A stretch of DNA of 44,986 nucleotides, taken from assembly GCA_947501615.1 (NCBI GenBank), contig CANMWK010000014.1:116120-161105 (forward strand), in the 5' to 3' direction. This DNA is from an uncultured Tenacibaculum sp. Its GTDB lineage: Bacteria > Bacteroidota > Bacteroidia > Flavobacteriales > Flavobacteriaceae. Shown here one piece after another: positions 25,916-35,419 of this stretch (the stretch's first letter is position 1; the number at the start of each line of letters is the position of its first letter). The translations under genes were made by a program, and so were the position numbers. Below the pieces are notes generated by a model. The model had not been told where the DNA came from. It searched no databases and worked only from the letters and a program-made list of their open reading frames with translations.

Positions 25916-28900
25916 ATGACAATAAAAGAATACGTAGAAATAGTAAGTAAAAGACTTCAATCTGGAATATCAAGAGAACATTCATATAGAGGAGATTTAG
26001 AAGCACTAATCCGAGAATTAGTAAAAGGAATTGAAATAACAAACGAACCTGCAAACGTAACGGATTGTGGAAACCCAGATTATGTAATTACAAAAGGCAA
26101 AATTCCTGTTGGTTATATTGAGGCAAAAGACATTGGAAAAGACCTAAACAGTAAATCGTACAAAGAACAATTTGGACGTTATAAAAAAGCACTTGACAAT
26201 TTAATAATTACAGATTACATCTGGTTTCAGTTCTTTCAAAACGGAGAGTTAGTTCACGAAATCAAAATTGGAGAAATTGAAAACAATTCAGTCAAACCAA
26301 TTCCCGAAAACTTTTCAAAGTTTGAAAACTTAATAAAAGACTTTTCTACTCACATTGGACAAACTATCAAATCGTCAAAAAAGTTGGCTGAAATGATGGC
26401 TGGTAAAGCGCGTTTATTACAAGATATTTTAGAACGAGCAATTACATCTGATGAAGAAACGCAAGAAAATACGTCTTTAAAAGGTCAATATGACACTTTC
26501 AAACAGATACTAATTCACGATTTAAAACCTAAAGATTTTGCGGACATTTACGCTCAAACTTTGGCTTACGGAATGTTCGCAGCTCGTTTGCACGACCCGA
26601 CTTTAGATGATTTTAGCCGACAAGAAGCAGCAGAATTAATACCGAAATCAAATCCTTTTTTACGTAAACTTTTTGGCTATATCGCTGGACCAGATATTGA
26701 CGAAAGAATTGTAACGGTCGTTGATAACCTTGCAGAAGTTTTTAGAGCTACAAACGTTGAGCAACTTTTAAAGAATTTTGGTAAAGCAACTCAAATGCAC
26801 GACCCAATAATTCATTTCTATGAAACTTTTTTGGCAGAATACGACCCAAAATTACGTAAAGCAAGAGGTGTTTGGTACACACCAGAACCAGTCGTGAATT
26901 TTATAGTTCGTGCAGTAGATGATATTTTAAAAACGGAATTTAATTTGCCACAAGGTTTAGCAGATACAAGCAAGACTAAAATTAAATTAGATACACAAAC
27001 ACCTGACAAACGTTCGGCAACAGGTTACAAGCAAATAGAAAAAGAAGTACACAAAGTACAAATACTTGACCCAGCAACAGGAACAGGAACATTTTTAGCC
27101 GAAGTTGTAAAGTTTATTTACAATAAAAATTTTAAAGCAATGAAAGGTGCTTGGAGTGGTTACGTAGAAGAACATTTAATACCAAGATTAAATGGATTTG
27201 AGTTGTTAATGGCTTCTTACTCTATGGCACATCTTAAATTAGATATGTTACTAACCGAAACTGGTTATAAATCAACTAAAAATGAACGTTTAAATGTTTA
27301 TTTAACCAACTCTTTAGAAGAGCATCATAAAGATACAGGAACATTATTTTCTAATTGGTTAAGTAGTGAAGCCAATGAAGCCAACCATATAAAACGTGAT
27401 ACACCTGTAATGTGTGTTATTGGAAATCCACCTTATGCCGTTAGTAGCACAAACAAGAGTAAATGGATAGAAAGTCTAATAAGTGATTATAAAAAAGATT
27501 TAAAAGAGAAATCATATAATTCACTATCTGACGATTATGTTAAATTTATTAGATATGGTCAACATTATGTTCAGAAAAATGGAGAAGGTATTCTTGCTTA
27601 TATTTCTAACAACAGTTTTATAGATGGAATAACGCATAGACAAATGCGAAAAAACTTGTTAGAAACATTTGACAAAGTTTACATTTTAGATTTACACGGA
27701 AACGCTAAAAAGAAAGAAGTTTGTCCTGATGGTTCGCCAGACCAAAATGTATTTGATATTATGCAAGGAGTTTCTATAAATATCTTTGTAAAAACAGGAG
27801 AAAAAAAAGCAAATCAATTAGGTAAAGTTTATCATTCAGAACTATATGGCATAAGAGATGTAAAATATCCATTTCTAATAAAAAATAATATTTCATCCAT
27901 AAAGTGGACTTTATTAAAAAATAAAGAACCTTTTTATTTCTTTAAACCTTTCGATTACAAAGTTTATGAAATATATCAAAATGGATTTGGTGTATCAGAA
28001 GTTTTCCAAGTATTGGCATCTGGTATTCAAACAGAATTTGATGATTTAAGTCTTCATAACGATAAGAATAAAGCAATTGAAAAACTAAATGACTTAAAGA
28101 ACTTAAATATTGCAGAATTATCAAACAAATACAATTATAATGATACCAAAAGGGTAAAAATTAAAAAAGCAATTGATGATATAAATTCAAATGAGGCAAA
28201 AGTAATTCCATTAGAATATAAATTATTCTCGCAAAAACAAGCAATTTACACAGGACAAACCAATGGTATAATGGGACGTCCAAGGTTTGATACCATGAGA
28301 CATATTGTCAATTCTGAAAACATTGGTTTTGTTACAATGAGAACGCAAGTAGATACAGAAATCCCTAACACGTATTTTGTTTCTAAAAATTCAATCGACA
28401 AGAATTTTTATGGTTTCCAAACTTATCTTTTTCCGTTATATCTTTATCCAAATGAACAAGATGGAATCTTTACAGAGGAAAAACGTAAACCAAATCTAAA
28501 TCAAGAAACAATTGAGCAAATTGCTGAAAAATTAGGTTTAACTTTTACTAACGAAAAAGAACAAACTAAAAACACCTTTGCACCTATAGATTTATTAGAT
28601 TACATCTATGCTGTATTGCACTCGCATGCTTACAGAGAAAAATACAAGGAGTTTTTAAAGATAGATTTTCCAAGAGTTCCATATCCAAAAGACGAAAAAA
28701 CGTTTTGGAATTTAATTAAATTAGGGAAAGAATTACGTGAAATTCATTTGTTAGAAAGCAACAAAGTTGAAGATTACATTACAAGTTATGAAATGGCAGA
28801 AGATGCTGAAAACGACCATAACGTAATAACGACAAAAATTGTAAAGAAAGATTGGGAAATAACCGACACCGAAAAACAACTTGGTAGAATTTGGATTAAC

Positions 28901-29113
28901 GAAAGCAAATATTTTGACAACGTTCCTTTAACAGCTTGGGAATTTTATATTGGTGGTTATCAACCAGCACAGAAATGGCTGAAAGACAGAAAGGAAAGAG
29001 AACTAAATTTTGAGGATATTTTACATTATCAGAAAATTATAGTTGCTCTAACTGAAACAGATAGAATAATGAAAGAAATAGACAAAATAGAAATTGAACA
29101 AAGCCAACGCTAA
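25916..29113 (+). CDS. cassette 9 single-chain restriction-modification enzyme (Type ISP/IIG-like)
   Basis: The 1065-aa product combines an N-terminal PD-(D/E)xK-type nuclease (D55, then E69-A-K71 in GYIEAKDIG) with an N6-adenine methyltransferase: motif I DPATGTGTFL near residue 385 and motif IV NPPY at 504-507. The C-terminal third (~700-1065) resembles the target-recognition region of Type ISP enzymes, although the helicase block of classic ISP proteins is missing. It would modify host DNA and cut unmodified DNA, serving as phage defence. The gene ends in the repeat AGCCAACGCTAA, whose TAA is the stop. Confidence 0.85.
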   Translation: MTIKEYVEIVSKRLQSGISREHSYRGDLEALIRELVKGIEITNEPANVTDCGNPDYVITKGKIPVGYIEAKDIGKDLNSKSYKEQFGRYKKALDNLIITDYIWFQFFQNGELVHEIKIGEIENNSVKPIPENFSKFENLIKDFSTHIGQTIKSSKKLAEMMAGKARLLQDILERAITSDEETQENTSLKGQYDTFKQILIHDLKPKDFADIYAQTLAYGMFAARLHDPTLDDFSRQEAAELIPKSNPFLRKLFGYIAGPDIDERIVTVVDNLAEVFRATNVEQLLKNFGKATQMHDPIIHFYETFLAEYDPKLRKARGVWYTPEPVVNFIVRAVDDILKTEFNLPQGLADTSKTKIKLDTQTPDKRSATGYKQIEKEVHKVQILDPATGTGTFLAEVVKFIYNKNFKAMKGAWSGYVEEHLIPRLNGFELLMASYSMAHLKLDMLLTETGYKSTKNERLNVYLTNSLEEHHKDTGTLFSNWLSSEANEANHIKRDTPVMCVIGNPPYAVSSTNKSKWIESLISDYKKDLKEKSYNSLSDDYVKFIRYGQHYVQKNGEGILAYISNNSFIDGITHRQMRKNLLETFDKVYILDLHGNAKKKEVCPDGSPDQNVFDIMQGVSINIFVKTGEKKANQLGKVYHSELYGIRDVKYPFLIKNNISSIKWTLLKNKEPFYFFKPFDYKVYEIYQNGFGVSEVFQVLASGIQTEFDDLSLHNDKNKAIEKLNDLKNLNIAELSNKYNYNDTKRVKIKKAIDDINSNEAKVIPLEYKLFSQKQAIYTGQTNGIMGRPRFDTMRHIVNSENIGFVTMRTQVDTEIPNTYFVSKNSIDKNFYGFQTYLFPLYLYPNEQDGIFTEEKRKPNLNQETIEQIAEKLGLTFTNEKEQTKNTFAPIDLLDYIYAVLHSHAYREKYKEFLKIDFPRVPYPKDEKTFWNLIKLGKELREIHLLESNKVEDYITSYEMAEDAENDHNVITTKIVKKDWEITDTEKQLGRIWINESKYFDNVPLTAWEFYIGGYQPAQKWLKDRKERELNFEDILHYQKIIVALTETDRIMKEIDKIEIEQSQR
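29101..29110 (+). repeat. AGCCAACGCT direct repeat, right of the restriction-modification gene
   Basis: This exact copy of the left repeat forms the last coding bases and stop context of the enzyme gene. Downstream (29114-29190) a stretch with ACACATTTGC, TTGCAAAAG and GCCAACGCT echoes the words found before the gene. Confidence 0.45.
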
Positions 29114-29218
29114 AGCCATACACATTTGCAATTCGCTTCAGCCATCACACAACCCCAAAATTGCAAAAGAGTATGTCTTTGCCAACGCTACAAACAGAAC
29201 GGAAAACAAAGTACGAAA

Positions 29219-29349
29219 ACACAACAACGTATATAAAAAATAGCGGTTTAGTCGCTAAATCAAAAGAAAATGAATAAATTAAAGGTCAGTTATAATCCGA
29301 AAAGTTAGTGCATAAAATCCGCTACTTTTCATATACAAGACCGTTACCT
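29219..29349 (+). other. attC-like site 9
   Basis: R'' ACACAAC, spacer AAC, L'' GTATAT; L' ATATAC, spacer AAGACC, GTTACCT. R'' pairs with cassette 9 start GTTGTGTTT. Inner arms TAGCGG / CCGCTA. Length 131. Confidence 0.88.
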
Positions 29350-29371
29350 GTAAACAAAAAAACATTTACCC

Positions 29372-31210
29372 ATGAAAAAAACATTTTTAAGCCTATTAGC
29401 TATTTTAATAATTACTTCTTGTAGTAAAGATGATTCGAATATTCAAATAGAACCAGAACCACCTGAAATCAAAATTACTGACCCCTGCAATTTTGATATT
29501 TTAGATATTTCTCCTAATTCTACAATAAACATAAATTGTTTATTAAACCTTAGTAACAAAGAAATTACACTTCCCGAAAATATTAAATTCAATTTTAATG
29601 GAGGAGACATTATTAATGGTACACTTATATTTGATGGAGGCACAATAGATGGAGAGTTGTTAAACTCTAAACTTACAATAAAAGGCTCTGTAAAACTTAC
29701 AAGTAAAGAATTTAAATTTAAAACAGATAGATGGGATATAACTGAAGGGAAAGTATCTAATGAAACAGCACTAGCAAACAGACAAAAGATAAACAAAGTT
29801 ATAGAACTAGTTGAAAATTTAGGAGGAGATGTATTTGAATTAGGTAAAATGGATGCTTATTTTAATGTAGAAGCGAATAAGGTAGAACGATCTTATATGA
29901 ATGATAGAGCTATTCGAATACCTTCAGATTTTCATTTTAAAATGAGTGATGATACATTTCTAAGAGTACAACCTACTCACTTTGCGGCTTATTATTTATT
30001 ATCGACATATTTAACTGATAACACTAAAATAAGTGGAGGGAATCTTATAGGTGATCGTTATGAGCACGATTATTCTCCGATTATAGATGTTCAAGGAGTT
30101 GAAAGGAATACACATGAATTTGGTTTGCTATTAGGAATTATAGGAGCACACGATGCAATTATAGATGGTGTTAAATTTAGTAATCCGACTGGAGATGGAA
30201 TTATTATAAGTCATAAGATATTAAGAAATCCTGACGGAACATTAACTAACGGAAATAGAACAAGTGAAAGAGTTCTAATTAAAAACTGTATTATAAAAGA
30301 AGCGAGGCGTAATGGTATCTCTGTTACAGACGCTAATGGTATAACCATTGAGAATTGCCAAATTTCAGATACAGGAAAAGGAGAACAAGCATTTGATACA
30401 GGAGGTAATAAAGTATATAACAGTTCAGGTGTGTTACCAAAATATGGAATTGATTTAGAGCCTGAAAGAGTAATAGATAATGGAACTTTAATCGAATATC
30501 AAAGAGTAGAGAATATTAAAATTATCGGAAGTACTTTTAAAGGAAATGAATTTGGTGATGTTTTAAGTCATTTTTGTATTAAACTATTAGTAGAAGATAA
30601 TTTTTTTGATAAATGGGTTGCTGGAGGTTCATCTAATAATGTAACTATAAGAGGAAATACATTTAAAAGTCGTTTCCCTATAAGTGAAAGTATTTTTGCT
30701 ATTAGTATAAAATCAAATGTTAAACGAGGAGAAGAGTTAGTTCACGATTTTATTGTATCTGATAATAAAATAAGTGATTATTCAGTTGGAATAAGTCTTA
30801 GTGCAGATAACCATCAAATATTAAATAATACATTTACAAATTGTGTTAGTGGTATTACTTTTGGGAAATTATCTAATACTCTCATTAAAGGGAATACAAT
30901 CACAAGTAATATATCAATACCTAGTTATGGATATAGAACAAGAAAAACTTTAGTTCAAAATGTTATAATTGAAGGAGGTCTTGTAGATGTAACAAACAGA
31001 CCAATTGACTTACATGGACTTAACCAGGAAAGTACAAACTCTAATATTGAAGTTACATTTAAAGATGTTGAATTAAATTCAAGTAATAATTATCCTAATT
31101 ACATAAAAGATGGAAAAAATATTAAATTTCAGGGTTGTAATTCAAGATCAAGATTAGAGAAAATAAATTCTTTTAATATTATTGAGGAAAATTCAAATTT
31201 TGGAAACTAA
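29372..31210 (+). CDS. cassette 10 right-handed beta-helix lipoprotein
   Basis: The 612-aa product begins with a lipoprotein signal (LLAILIITSCSKDD, lipobox ITSC). Residues ~60-600 show the repeating short-strand pattern of parallel beta-helix (pectate-lyase-like) proteins: GGNLIGDRY, DGVKFSNPTGDGIIIS, VLIKNCIIKEARRNGISVTDANGITIENCQIS, VTIRGNTFKS, HQILNNTFTNCVSGITFG. Such proteins often bind or cleave polysaccharides; no catalytic set can be assigned. Probably surface-exposed. Confidence 0.8.
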   Translation: MKKTFLSLLAILIITSCSKDDSNIQIEPEPPEIKITDPCNFDILDISPNSTININCLLNLSNKEITLPENIKFNFNGGDIINGTLIFDGGTIDGELLNSKLTIKGSVKLTSKEFKFKTDRWDITEGKVSNETALANRQKINKVIELVENLGGDVFELGKMDAYFNVEANKVERSYMNDRAIRIPSDFHFKMSDDTFLRVQPTHFAAYYLLSTYLTDNTKISGGNLIGDRYEHDYSPIIDVQGVERNTHEFGLLLGIIGAHDAIIDGVKFSNPTGDGIIISHKILRNPDGTLTNGNRTSERVLIKNCIIKEARRNGISVTDANGITIENCQISDTGKGEQAFDTGGNKVYNSSGVLPKYGIDLEPERVIDNGTLIEYQRVENIKIIGSTFKGNEFGDVLSHFCIKLLVEDNFFDKWVAGGSSNNVTIRGNTFKSRFPISESIFAISIKSNVKRGEELVHDFIVSDNKISDYSVGISLSADNHQILNNTFTNCVSGITFGKLSNTLIKGNTITSNISIPSYGYRTRKTLVQNVIIEGGLVDVTNRPIDLHGLNQESTNSNIEVTFKDVELNSSNNYPNYIKDGKNIKFQGCNSRSRLEKINSFNIIEENSNFGN

Positions 31211-31246
31211 CCTAAATAATATCATAAACAAACTAAAAGAGTCTAC

Positions 31247-31377
31247 AGGTAACAATGTATATAAAAAATAGGCGAAATAGCAATAAAATTAAGGGTTTTG
31301 ACTTGTATCAAACTTTGTGTTTAATCGAAAATTTAATGCTTCGAAATCGCCTACTTTTTATACACTAACCGTTGGCA
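31247..31377 (+). other. attC-like site 10
   Basis: R'' AGGTAAC, spacer AAT, L'' GTATA (within TGTATA); L' TATACAC, spacer TAACC, GTTGGCA. Pairs with cassette 10 start GTTACCTGTA over 10 bases. Inner arms TAGGCG / CGCCTA. Length 131. Confidence 0.88.
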
Positions 31378-31394
31378 GTCATTAGAACGAACGA

Positions 31395-32228
31395 ATGAAA
31401 CAAATTAAAATATCATCCAATTCCGAAACAATCTCTGCTACTCTATTTGAATCTGATAAGAGCGATACTGTTCTTATTATCGCCTCTGCAACAGGTGTAA
31501 GACAAGAGTATTATCATAAATTTTCTAAGTATTTATCGGACAATGGAGTTTCGGTTATCACATTCGATTATTTTGGTATTGGTCGTTCATTAACAAAACC
31601 GATTAAAGAGCTAGATAATAATGCAGCTGATTGGGGAAAAAATGATTTGGAATCTGTTTTACAATATGTATTAACACATTTTCCGAACTCTAAAAAAGTA
31701 ATTCTTGGACATAGCATAGGTGGTCAACTTATTGGATTGGCTAAATCGTCCACCAAGTTTGACAAGATAATTCTTGTAGCTGCTCAATCTGGATATTGGA
31801 AATTTTGGAAAGGAATAGGCAGATTAAAAATGTGGTTTAATTGGTATATTCTATTTCCTACTCTATTGAATTTTTTTGGGTATCTGAACTCAAAAAAACT
31901 GAGCGGAATGGAAAACCTACCAAAAAATGTAGCTAACCAATGGCGAAATTGGGGTAAAAAGCCTGATTATATACAAAGTGATAAATCAATAGTCTTGAAA
32001 TACTATGATAAAATTGAACTCGACATTAGTGCATTTAGTATTGAGGATGATGATTTTGCACCTAAAGAAGCTGTAGAATGGATGACCAGTCAGTATCGGA
32101 ACTCAAATGTCAAATCAAGTCATTTTATTCCTTCTAATTTCGGAGTTAAGAAAATTGGACATTTTGGAGTGTTTAAAGACAAGTTTAAAACTACAATTTG
32201 GGAAATATTACAGAATGAAATAAAATAA
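31395..32228 (+). CDS. cassette 11 alpha/beta hydrolase
   Basis: The 277-aa cytoplasmic product has the alpha/beta hydrolase nucleophile elbow GHSIGGQ (S107), an oxyanion region after strand 3 (ASATGVRQEYY), an acidic candidate in EDDDFAP and the late histidine in IGHFGVF. It belongs to the serine-aminopeptidase/lysophospholipase-like group of DUF-type hydrolases; the substrate is unknown. It ends 5 bases before the R'' box. Confidence 0.85.
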   Translation: MKQIKISSNSETISATLFESDKSDTVLIIASATGVRQEYYHKFSKYLSDNGVSVITFDYFGIGRSLTKPIKELDNNAADWGKNDLESVLQYVLTHFPNSKKVILGHSIGGQLIGLAKSSTKFDKIILVAAQSGYWKFWKGIGRLKMWFNWYILFPTLLNFFGYLNSKKLSGMENLPKNVANQWRNWGKKPDYIQSDKSIVLKYYDKIELDISAFSIEDDDFAPKEAVEWMTSQYRNSNVKSSHFIPSNFGVKKIGHFGVFKDKFKTTIWEILQNEIK

Positions 32229-32233
32229 CGAAC

Positions 32234-32363
32234 TGCCAACAATGTATATAAAAAATAGGCGGAATAGTAATATAATCAAGGCTTGTGACTCGTGTCAAAT
32301 TTTGAGCTTAACCGCAAGTTTAGTGCTTCTTATCGCCTACTTTTCATATACTAACCGTTGTAC
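32234..32363 (+). other. attC-like site 11
   Basis: R'' TGCCAAC, spacer AAT, L'' GTATAT; L' ATATAC, spacer TAACC, GTTGTAC. Pairs with cassette 11 start GTTGGCAGT. Inner arms TAGGCG / CGCCTA. Length 130. Confidence 0.88.
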
Positions 32364-32368
32364 GCAAT

Positions 32369-32827
32369 ATGAAAAAAGCATTTTTCCTAAATATAATTTT
32401 ATCACTTTTTTTCACTAATTGTACAAGTCAAACGAAAAAAATGACCGAAAAACAATACTTTGAAAAAGCAAAATTCATTTGGCAGAATTACGTACCGAAA
32501 TCTGGACAATCAGAATTCGTTCAAGGTGAACTACTAAGAGCTATCGAAAAATTAAGAGAAGAAGCTCGTAGAAATGGAAATATAAACTTTGACCAAAAAT
32601 GTCACGGAATTTTAATCGGATTTTTAAGAGAAAAACTATCCGATCAAAAAGTTTTTGACAAAAAAACTATCGAACAAATCAACGATGATTTAGACAGACT
32701 TTCGATTGAGGACCAACCCTATACTTGGAATGATATTTTTGACCGAATATCTGATAGAATTGTTGACTGGAATATATTTTACGGAGATGAAATTAAACAC
32801 GAGAAAAACTCTGATTTATACTGTTAA
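32369..32827 (+). CDS. cassette 12 small lipoprotein, hypothetical
   Basis: The 152-aa product has a lipoprotein signal (LSLFFTNCTS, lipobox FTNC) and a helical body (FIWQNYVPKSGQSEFVQGELLRAIEKLREEARRNGN). The body recalls small immunity-like proteins seen near polymorphic toxins, but I cannot name a family. The gene begins only 11 bases inside the cassette, so the 5' leader is almost entirely the cassette end sequence. Confidence 0.7.
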   Translation: MKKAFFLNIILSLFFTNCTSQTKKMTEKQYFEKAKFIWQNYVPKSGQSEFVQGELLRAIEKLREEARRNGNINFDQKCHGILIGFLREKLSDQKVFDKKTIEQINDDLDRLSIEDQPYTWNDIFDRISDRIVDWNIFYGDEIKHEKNSDLYC

Positions 32828-32842
32828 TAAATAAAATACTGC

Positions 32843-32974
32843 GTACAACAATGTATAACCGCAATTACGGCGGATTCGACTTCGTCCGAATCCACTCGGT
32901 AATTACTAACGCTAGTTTTTAAACAAAATATGTAATTTTAATCCCGTAACAACAGTTATACAAATACGTTAGGT
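32843..32974 (+). other. attC-like site 12
   Basis: R'' GTACAAC, spacer AAT, L'' GTATAAC; L' GTTATAC, spacer AAATAC, GTTAGGT. Pairs with cassette 12 start GTTGTACGCA over 10 bases. Central hairpin GGATTCGACTTCGTCCGAATCC. Its sequence is very close to sites 26-28. Length 132. Confidence 0.88.
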
Positions 32975-32986
32975 ATAAGCCAAAAA

Positions 32987-33502
32987 ATGAACTCAATTAA
33001 CTACGATTTTAAAGTATCCAAAACAAATAAAAATTTTATCTGCTTATTGAAAGAAGAATTATTGACTCGAATATTGGGAATTCCACTTTTCTTATATTTT
33101 TTGATATTTATGACCTATGATTTCGTTAAATCAATAATTACCAAAAAAAATAATCAGTACGAAGATTCTAAAATCATTGACATAATAAATGTTACTAAAT
33201 TCCACTTAACTAAAAGAACTGTTGATGAAAAATCTAAAGAACACAAATTGATTTTAAACTTTAACAAAGCGACAACTGATCAGCAAATATTTATGGTTAA
33301 AAACAATGGAATTAAGACTGATTTGGATAATGAATGCTTAACAGAATTTAAACACAAGATTAATAATAATCACATTGTATTTCAGAGAGTTAGAAAAGAT
33401 TTAAATACAGAGTCAACATCAGACTTAATCATATTTGACTGTTCTAACGGAAGAATAATTTACAGTATAGAAATTGGAAAGTATGTATTAAAACAATTTT
33501 GA
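32987..33502 (+). CDS. cassette 13 membrane-anchored protein, hypothetical
   Basis: The 171-aa product has one strong membrane segment (LGIPLFLYFLIFMTYDFV, residues ~30-48) and a basic cytoplasmic or periplasmic domain of beta strands behind it. No family is recognised. The gene starts 18 bases inside the cassette. Confidence 0.65.
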   Translation: MNSINYDFKVSKTNKNFICLLKEELLTRILGIPLFLYFLIFMTYDFVKSIITKKNNQYEDSKIIDIINVTKFHLTKRTVDEKSKEHKLILNFNKATTDQQIFMVKNNGIKTDLDNECLTEFKHKINNNHIVFQRVRKDLNTESTSDLIIFDCSNGRIIYSIEIGKYVLKQF

Positions 33503-33573
33503 CACTAAAAAAAAATAATCCAAGGTGAATCTAAAAAAGGGCTTATAAAAATTACGATATAGATAAAGCCTAT

Positions 33574-33768
33574 ACCTAACACTATATAAAAAACATAGGG
33601 CAATTGATTTTTATCTAGAAAGGTAGTTTTATGCCGCAAAGTCACCAAATATAAAATTTGGCATTTACAACGAATGATAAAAGCAAAATATTTATATTTG
33701 GCTTATATAATTTATCTTACGTCAGTTCATTTACGCTGCCCTACGATTTCTTATATTTAACATTGTGC
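33574..33768 (+). other. attC-like site 13 (long type) with ATT instead of GTT
   Basis: R'' ACCTAAC, spacer ACT, L'' ATATAA; L' TTATAT, spacer TTAAC, then ATTGTGC at 33762. It pairs with cassette 13 start GTTAGGTATA over 10 bases. The body is near-identical to sites 6-8. The crossover G is A, the only such change in the array. Length 195. Confidence 0.8.
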
Positions 33769-33796
33769 GTCATTTTGAAAAACAGAAGAATATCTA

Positions 33797-34852
33797 ATGA
33801 AATATAGTTTAATCATCATAACTTTTTACTTTCTAATTTCCTGTCAAACCAACGGACAGAAAAAACAAGATGACGATTCTGACTTATCGTTAAAAATTGA
33901 CTCGATTATTAGCGAACAAAAATTCCATGGGGTGATTTTGGTTTCCACTGACTCAATTGACATTTATTCTAAAGCAATTGGTTTTTCTGATTTGGAAAAC
34001 AAAACTAAACTTGACGTAAACGACCAATTTGTAATAGGTTCTATAAGCAAACAGATTACAGCAGTATTGGTCTTGAGAGAATATGAAAAGGGAAATTTTG
34101 AACTAGACGATTCAATTGGGAAATACCTTACCCAAATAAATCAGCCTTGGACAAAAGAAGTAACCATTCATCACCTACTGACTCACACACACGGAATTGT
34201 TGATTTGAACGAACCTTTAGAATTTGAACAAGGTTCGCAATTCAATTATTCTCAATTGGGATTTGAACTACTCGCTCAAATCCTTGAAAAGGTTACAGAG
34301 AAATCTTTTGAACAATTATCGACTGAACTTTTTGAAAACTATGGACTCAAAAATACGTTTCATCCAAAAAACAAAAAATACGGACACCTAGTAAAAGGCT
34401 ATGAAGAAAACGAAAATGGGGTTTTGGTTTTTGCTGAAAATAGTTTAGACAATTATGTTCCAGCAGGAAGTTTCATATCAAATGCACACGACCTTAAAAA
34501 ATGGAACGAAAATTTATATTCGGGAAAGTTGGTTACGAAAGAAACTCTGAAATTAATGACAACCAAATACGCAACTCGAATCCATCCTATTTTTGAAACA
34601 GTTGAATATGGATATGGACTACTTTTTAAAGACGGAGAACAAAATGTTCAAGTTGGTGCACTGGGCTATGCGCCTGGATTTGTATCTGCTTGCTATTATT
34701 ATCCACAGGAAAATTTGAATCTTGTGATTTTGGAAAATACTGCAAATAATTTAGATGACTTCAAACAGACATTTAAAATACATACTGAAATTATGGAATT
34801 GATAAAAAAACGAACGCACAACAATGGCTATAAACAATTGGGGCGACAGTGA
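33797..34852 (+). CDS. cassette 14 serine hydrolase, beta-lactamase fold, lipoprotein
   Basis: The 351-aa product has lipobox LISC in its signal, SxxK motif S82-I-S-K85 (GSISKQITA) and Y151-S-Q153 in place of YxN. The third motif position reads ALGYAPGF where HxG is usual, so activity may be altered. It is a distant paralogue of the serine hydrolase at 11160. Its last ~12 codons and the stop lie inside the attC-like site. Confidence 0.8.
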   Translation: MKYSLIIITFYFLISCQTNGQKKQDDDSDLSLKIDSIISEQKFHGVILVSTDSIDIYSKAIGFSDLENKTKLDVNDQFVIGSISKQITAVLVLREYEKGNFELDDSIGKYLTQINQPWTKEVTIHHLLTHTHGIVDLNEPLEFEQGSQFNYSQLGFELLAQILEKVTEKSFEQLSTELFENYGLKNTFHPKNKKYGHLVKGYEENENGVLVFAENSLDNYVPAGSFISNAHDLKKWNENLYSGKLVTKETLKLMTTKYATRIHPIFETVEYGYGLLFKDGEQNVQVGALGYAPGFVSACYYYPQENLNLVILENTANNLDDFKQTFKIHTEIMELIKKRTHNNGYKQLGRQ

Positions 34853-34946
34853 TAAAACAAAATTATAAATATAAAACAAAGGTCGGTGCTAAACCGAAAA
34901 GTCAGGATATAAAATCCCCAACTGTTCATAGCCGAGACCGTTACCT
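34816..34946 (+). other. attC-like site 14
   Basis: R'' GCACAAC, spacer AAT, L'' GGCTAT; L' ATAGCC, spacer GAGACC, GTTACCT. Pairs with the expected cassette 14 start GTTGTGCGT, although that start now reads ATTGTGCGT. Inner arms TTGGGG / CCCCAA. The preceding gene ends inside it. Length 131. Confidence 0.86.
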
Positions 34947-34955
34947 GCAATAAGA

Positions 34956-35354
34956 ATGAAGAGAATAATTATCATACTAACTTTGATATGTGTGTCTTCT
35001 ACTGGATTTGGACAAGCTGACTCAATCCGTGGAAATCAGTTTGAACTAAAAGGAAAAATAATTAATAGAATTTCTCTTACTCCTCATTGCGGATTTTTTG
35101 CCTATGGGGCAGTAATTGAATTTGAAATAATCGAATTCTCTGATTCAAATTACAAGCAAGACTCAATAGCTGTGGTGTTTACTTGTCCCGAAGCATATGG
35201 GGATGGTTTTTTTGAAATTGGAAAAACCTATACCATTACTGTTTCTGATGAAAACAAAACTGATTTCGAATGGACTATTCCAAATGAGTCTATACTCTCG
35301 AAATACAAATTAGATAAAAGACTTTGGGTAATTGAAGCGGATAAAAAAGAATAA
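34956..35354 (+). CDS. cassette 15 exported protein, hypothetical
   Basis: The 132-aa product has a signal peptide (MKRIIIILTLICVSSTGFGQ, likely cut after GQA or similar) and a beta-rich body (GAVIEFEIIEFSDSN, IAVVFTCPEAYGDGFFEIGKTYTITV) suggestive of a small OB- or immunoglobulin-like domain. No family is recognised. The start codon is 15 bases inside the cassette. Confidence 0.7.
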   Translation: MKRIIIILTLICVSSTGFGQADSIRGNQFELKGKIINRISLTPHCGFFAYGAVIEFEIIEFSDSNYKQDSIAVVFTCPEAYGDGFFEIGKTYTITVSDENKTDFEWTIPNESILSKYKLDKRLWVIEADKKE

Positions 35355-35361
35355 AAAAAGC

Positions 35362-35414
35362 AGGTAACATTGTATAAACGGCATTAAAACGACCGTTTAT
35401 ACTCACCGTTCTAC
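35362..35414 (+). other. attC-like site 15 (minimal type)
   Basis: R'' AGGTAAC, spacer ATT, one simple hairpin with 10-bp stem GTATAAACGG / CCGTTTATAC, spacer TCACC, GTTCTAC. It pairs with cassette 15 start GTTACCTGC. Only 53 bases long, it shows which parts are essential. Confidence 0.88.
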
Positions 35415-35419
35415 ACAAT

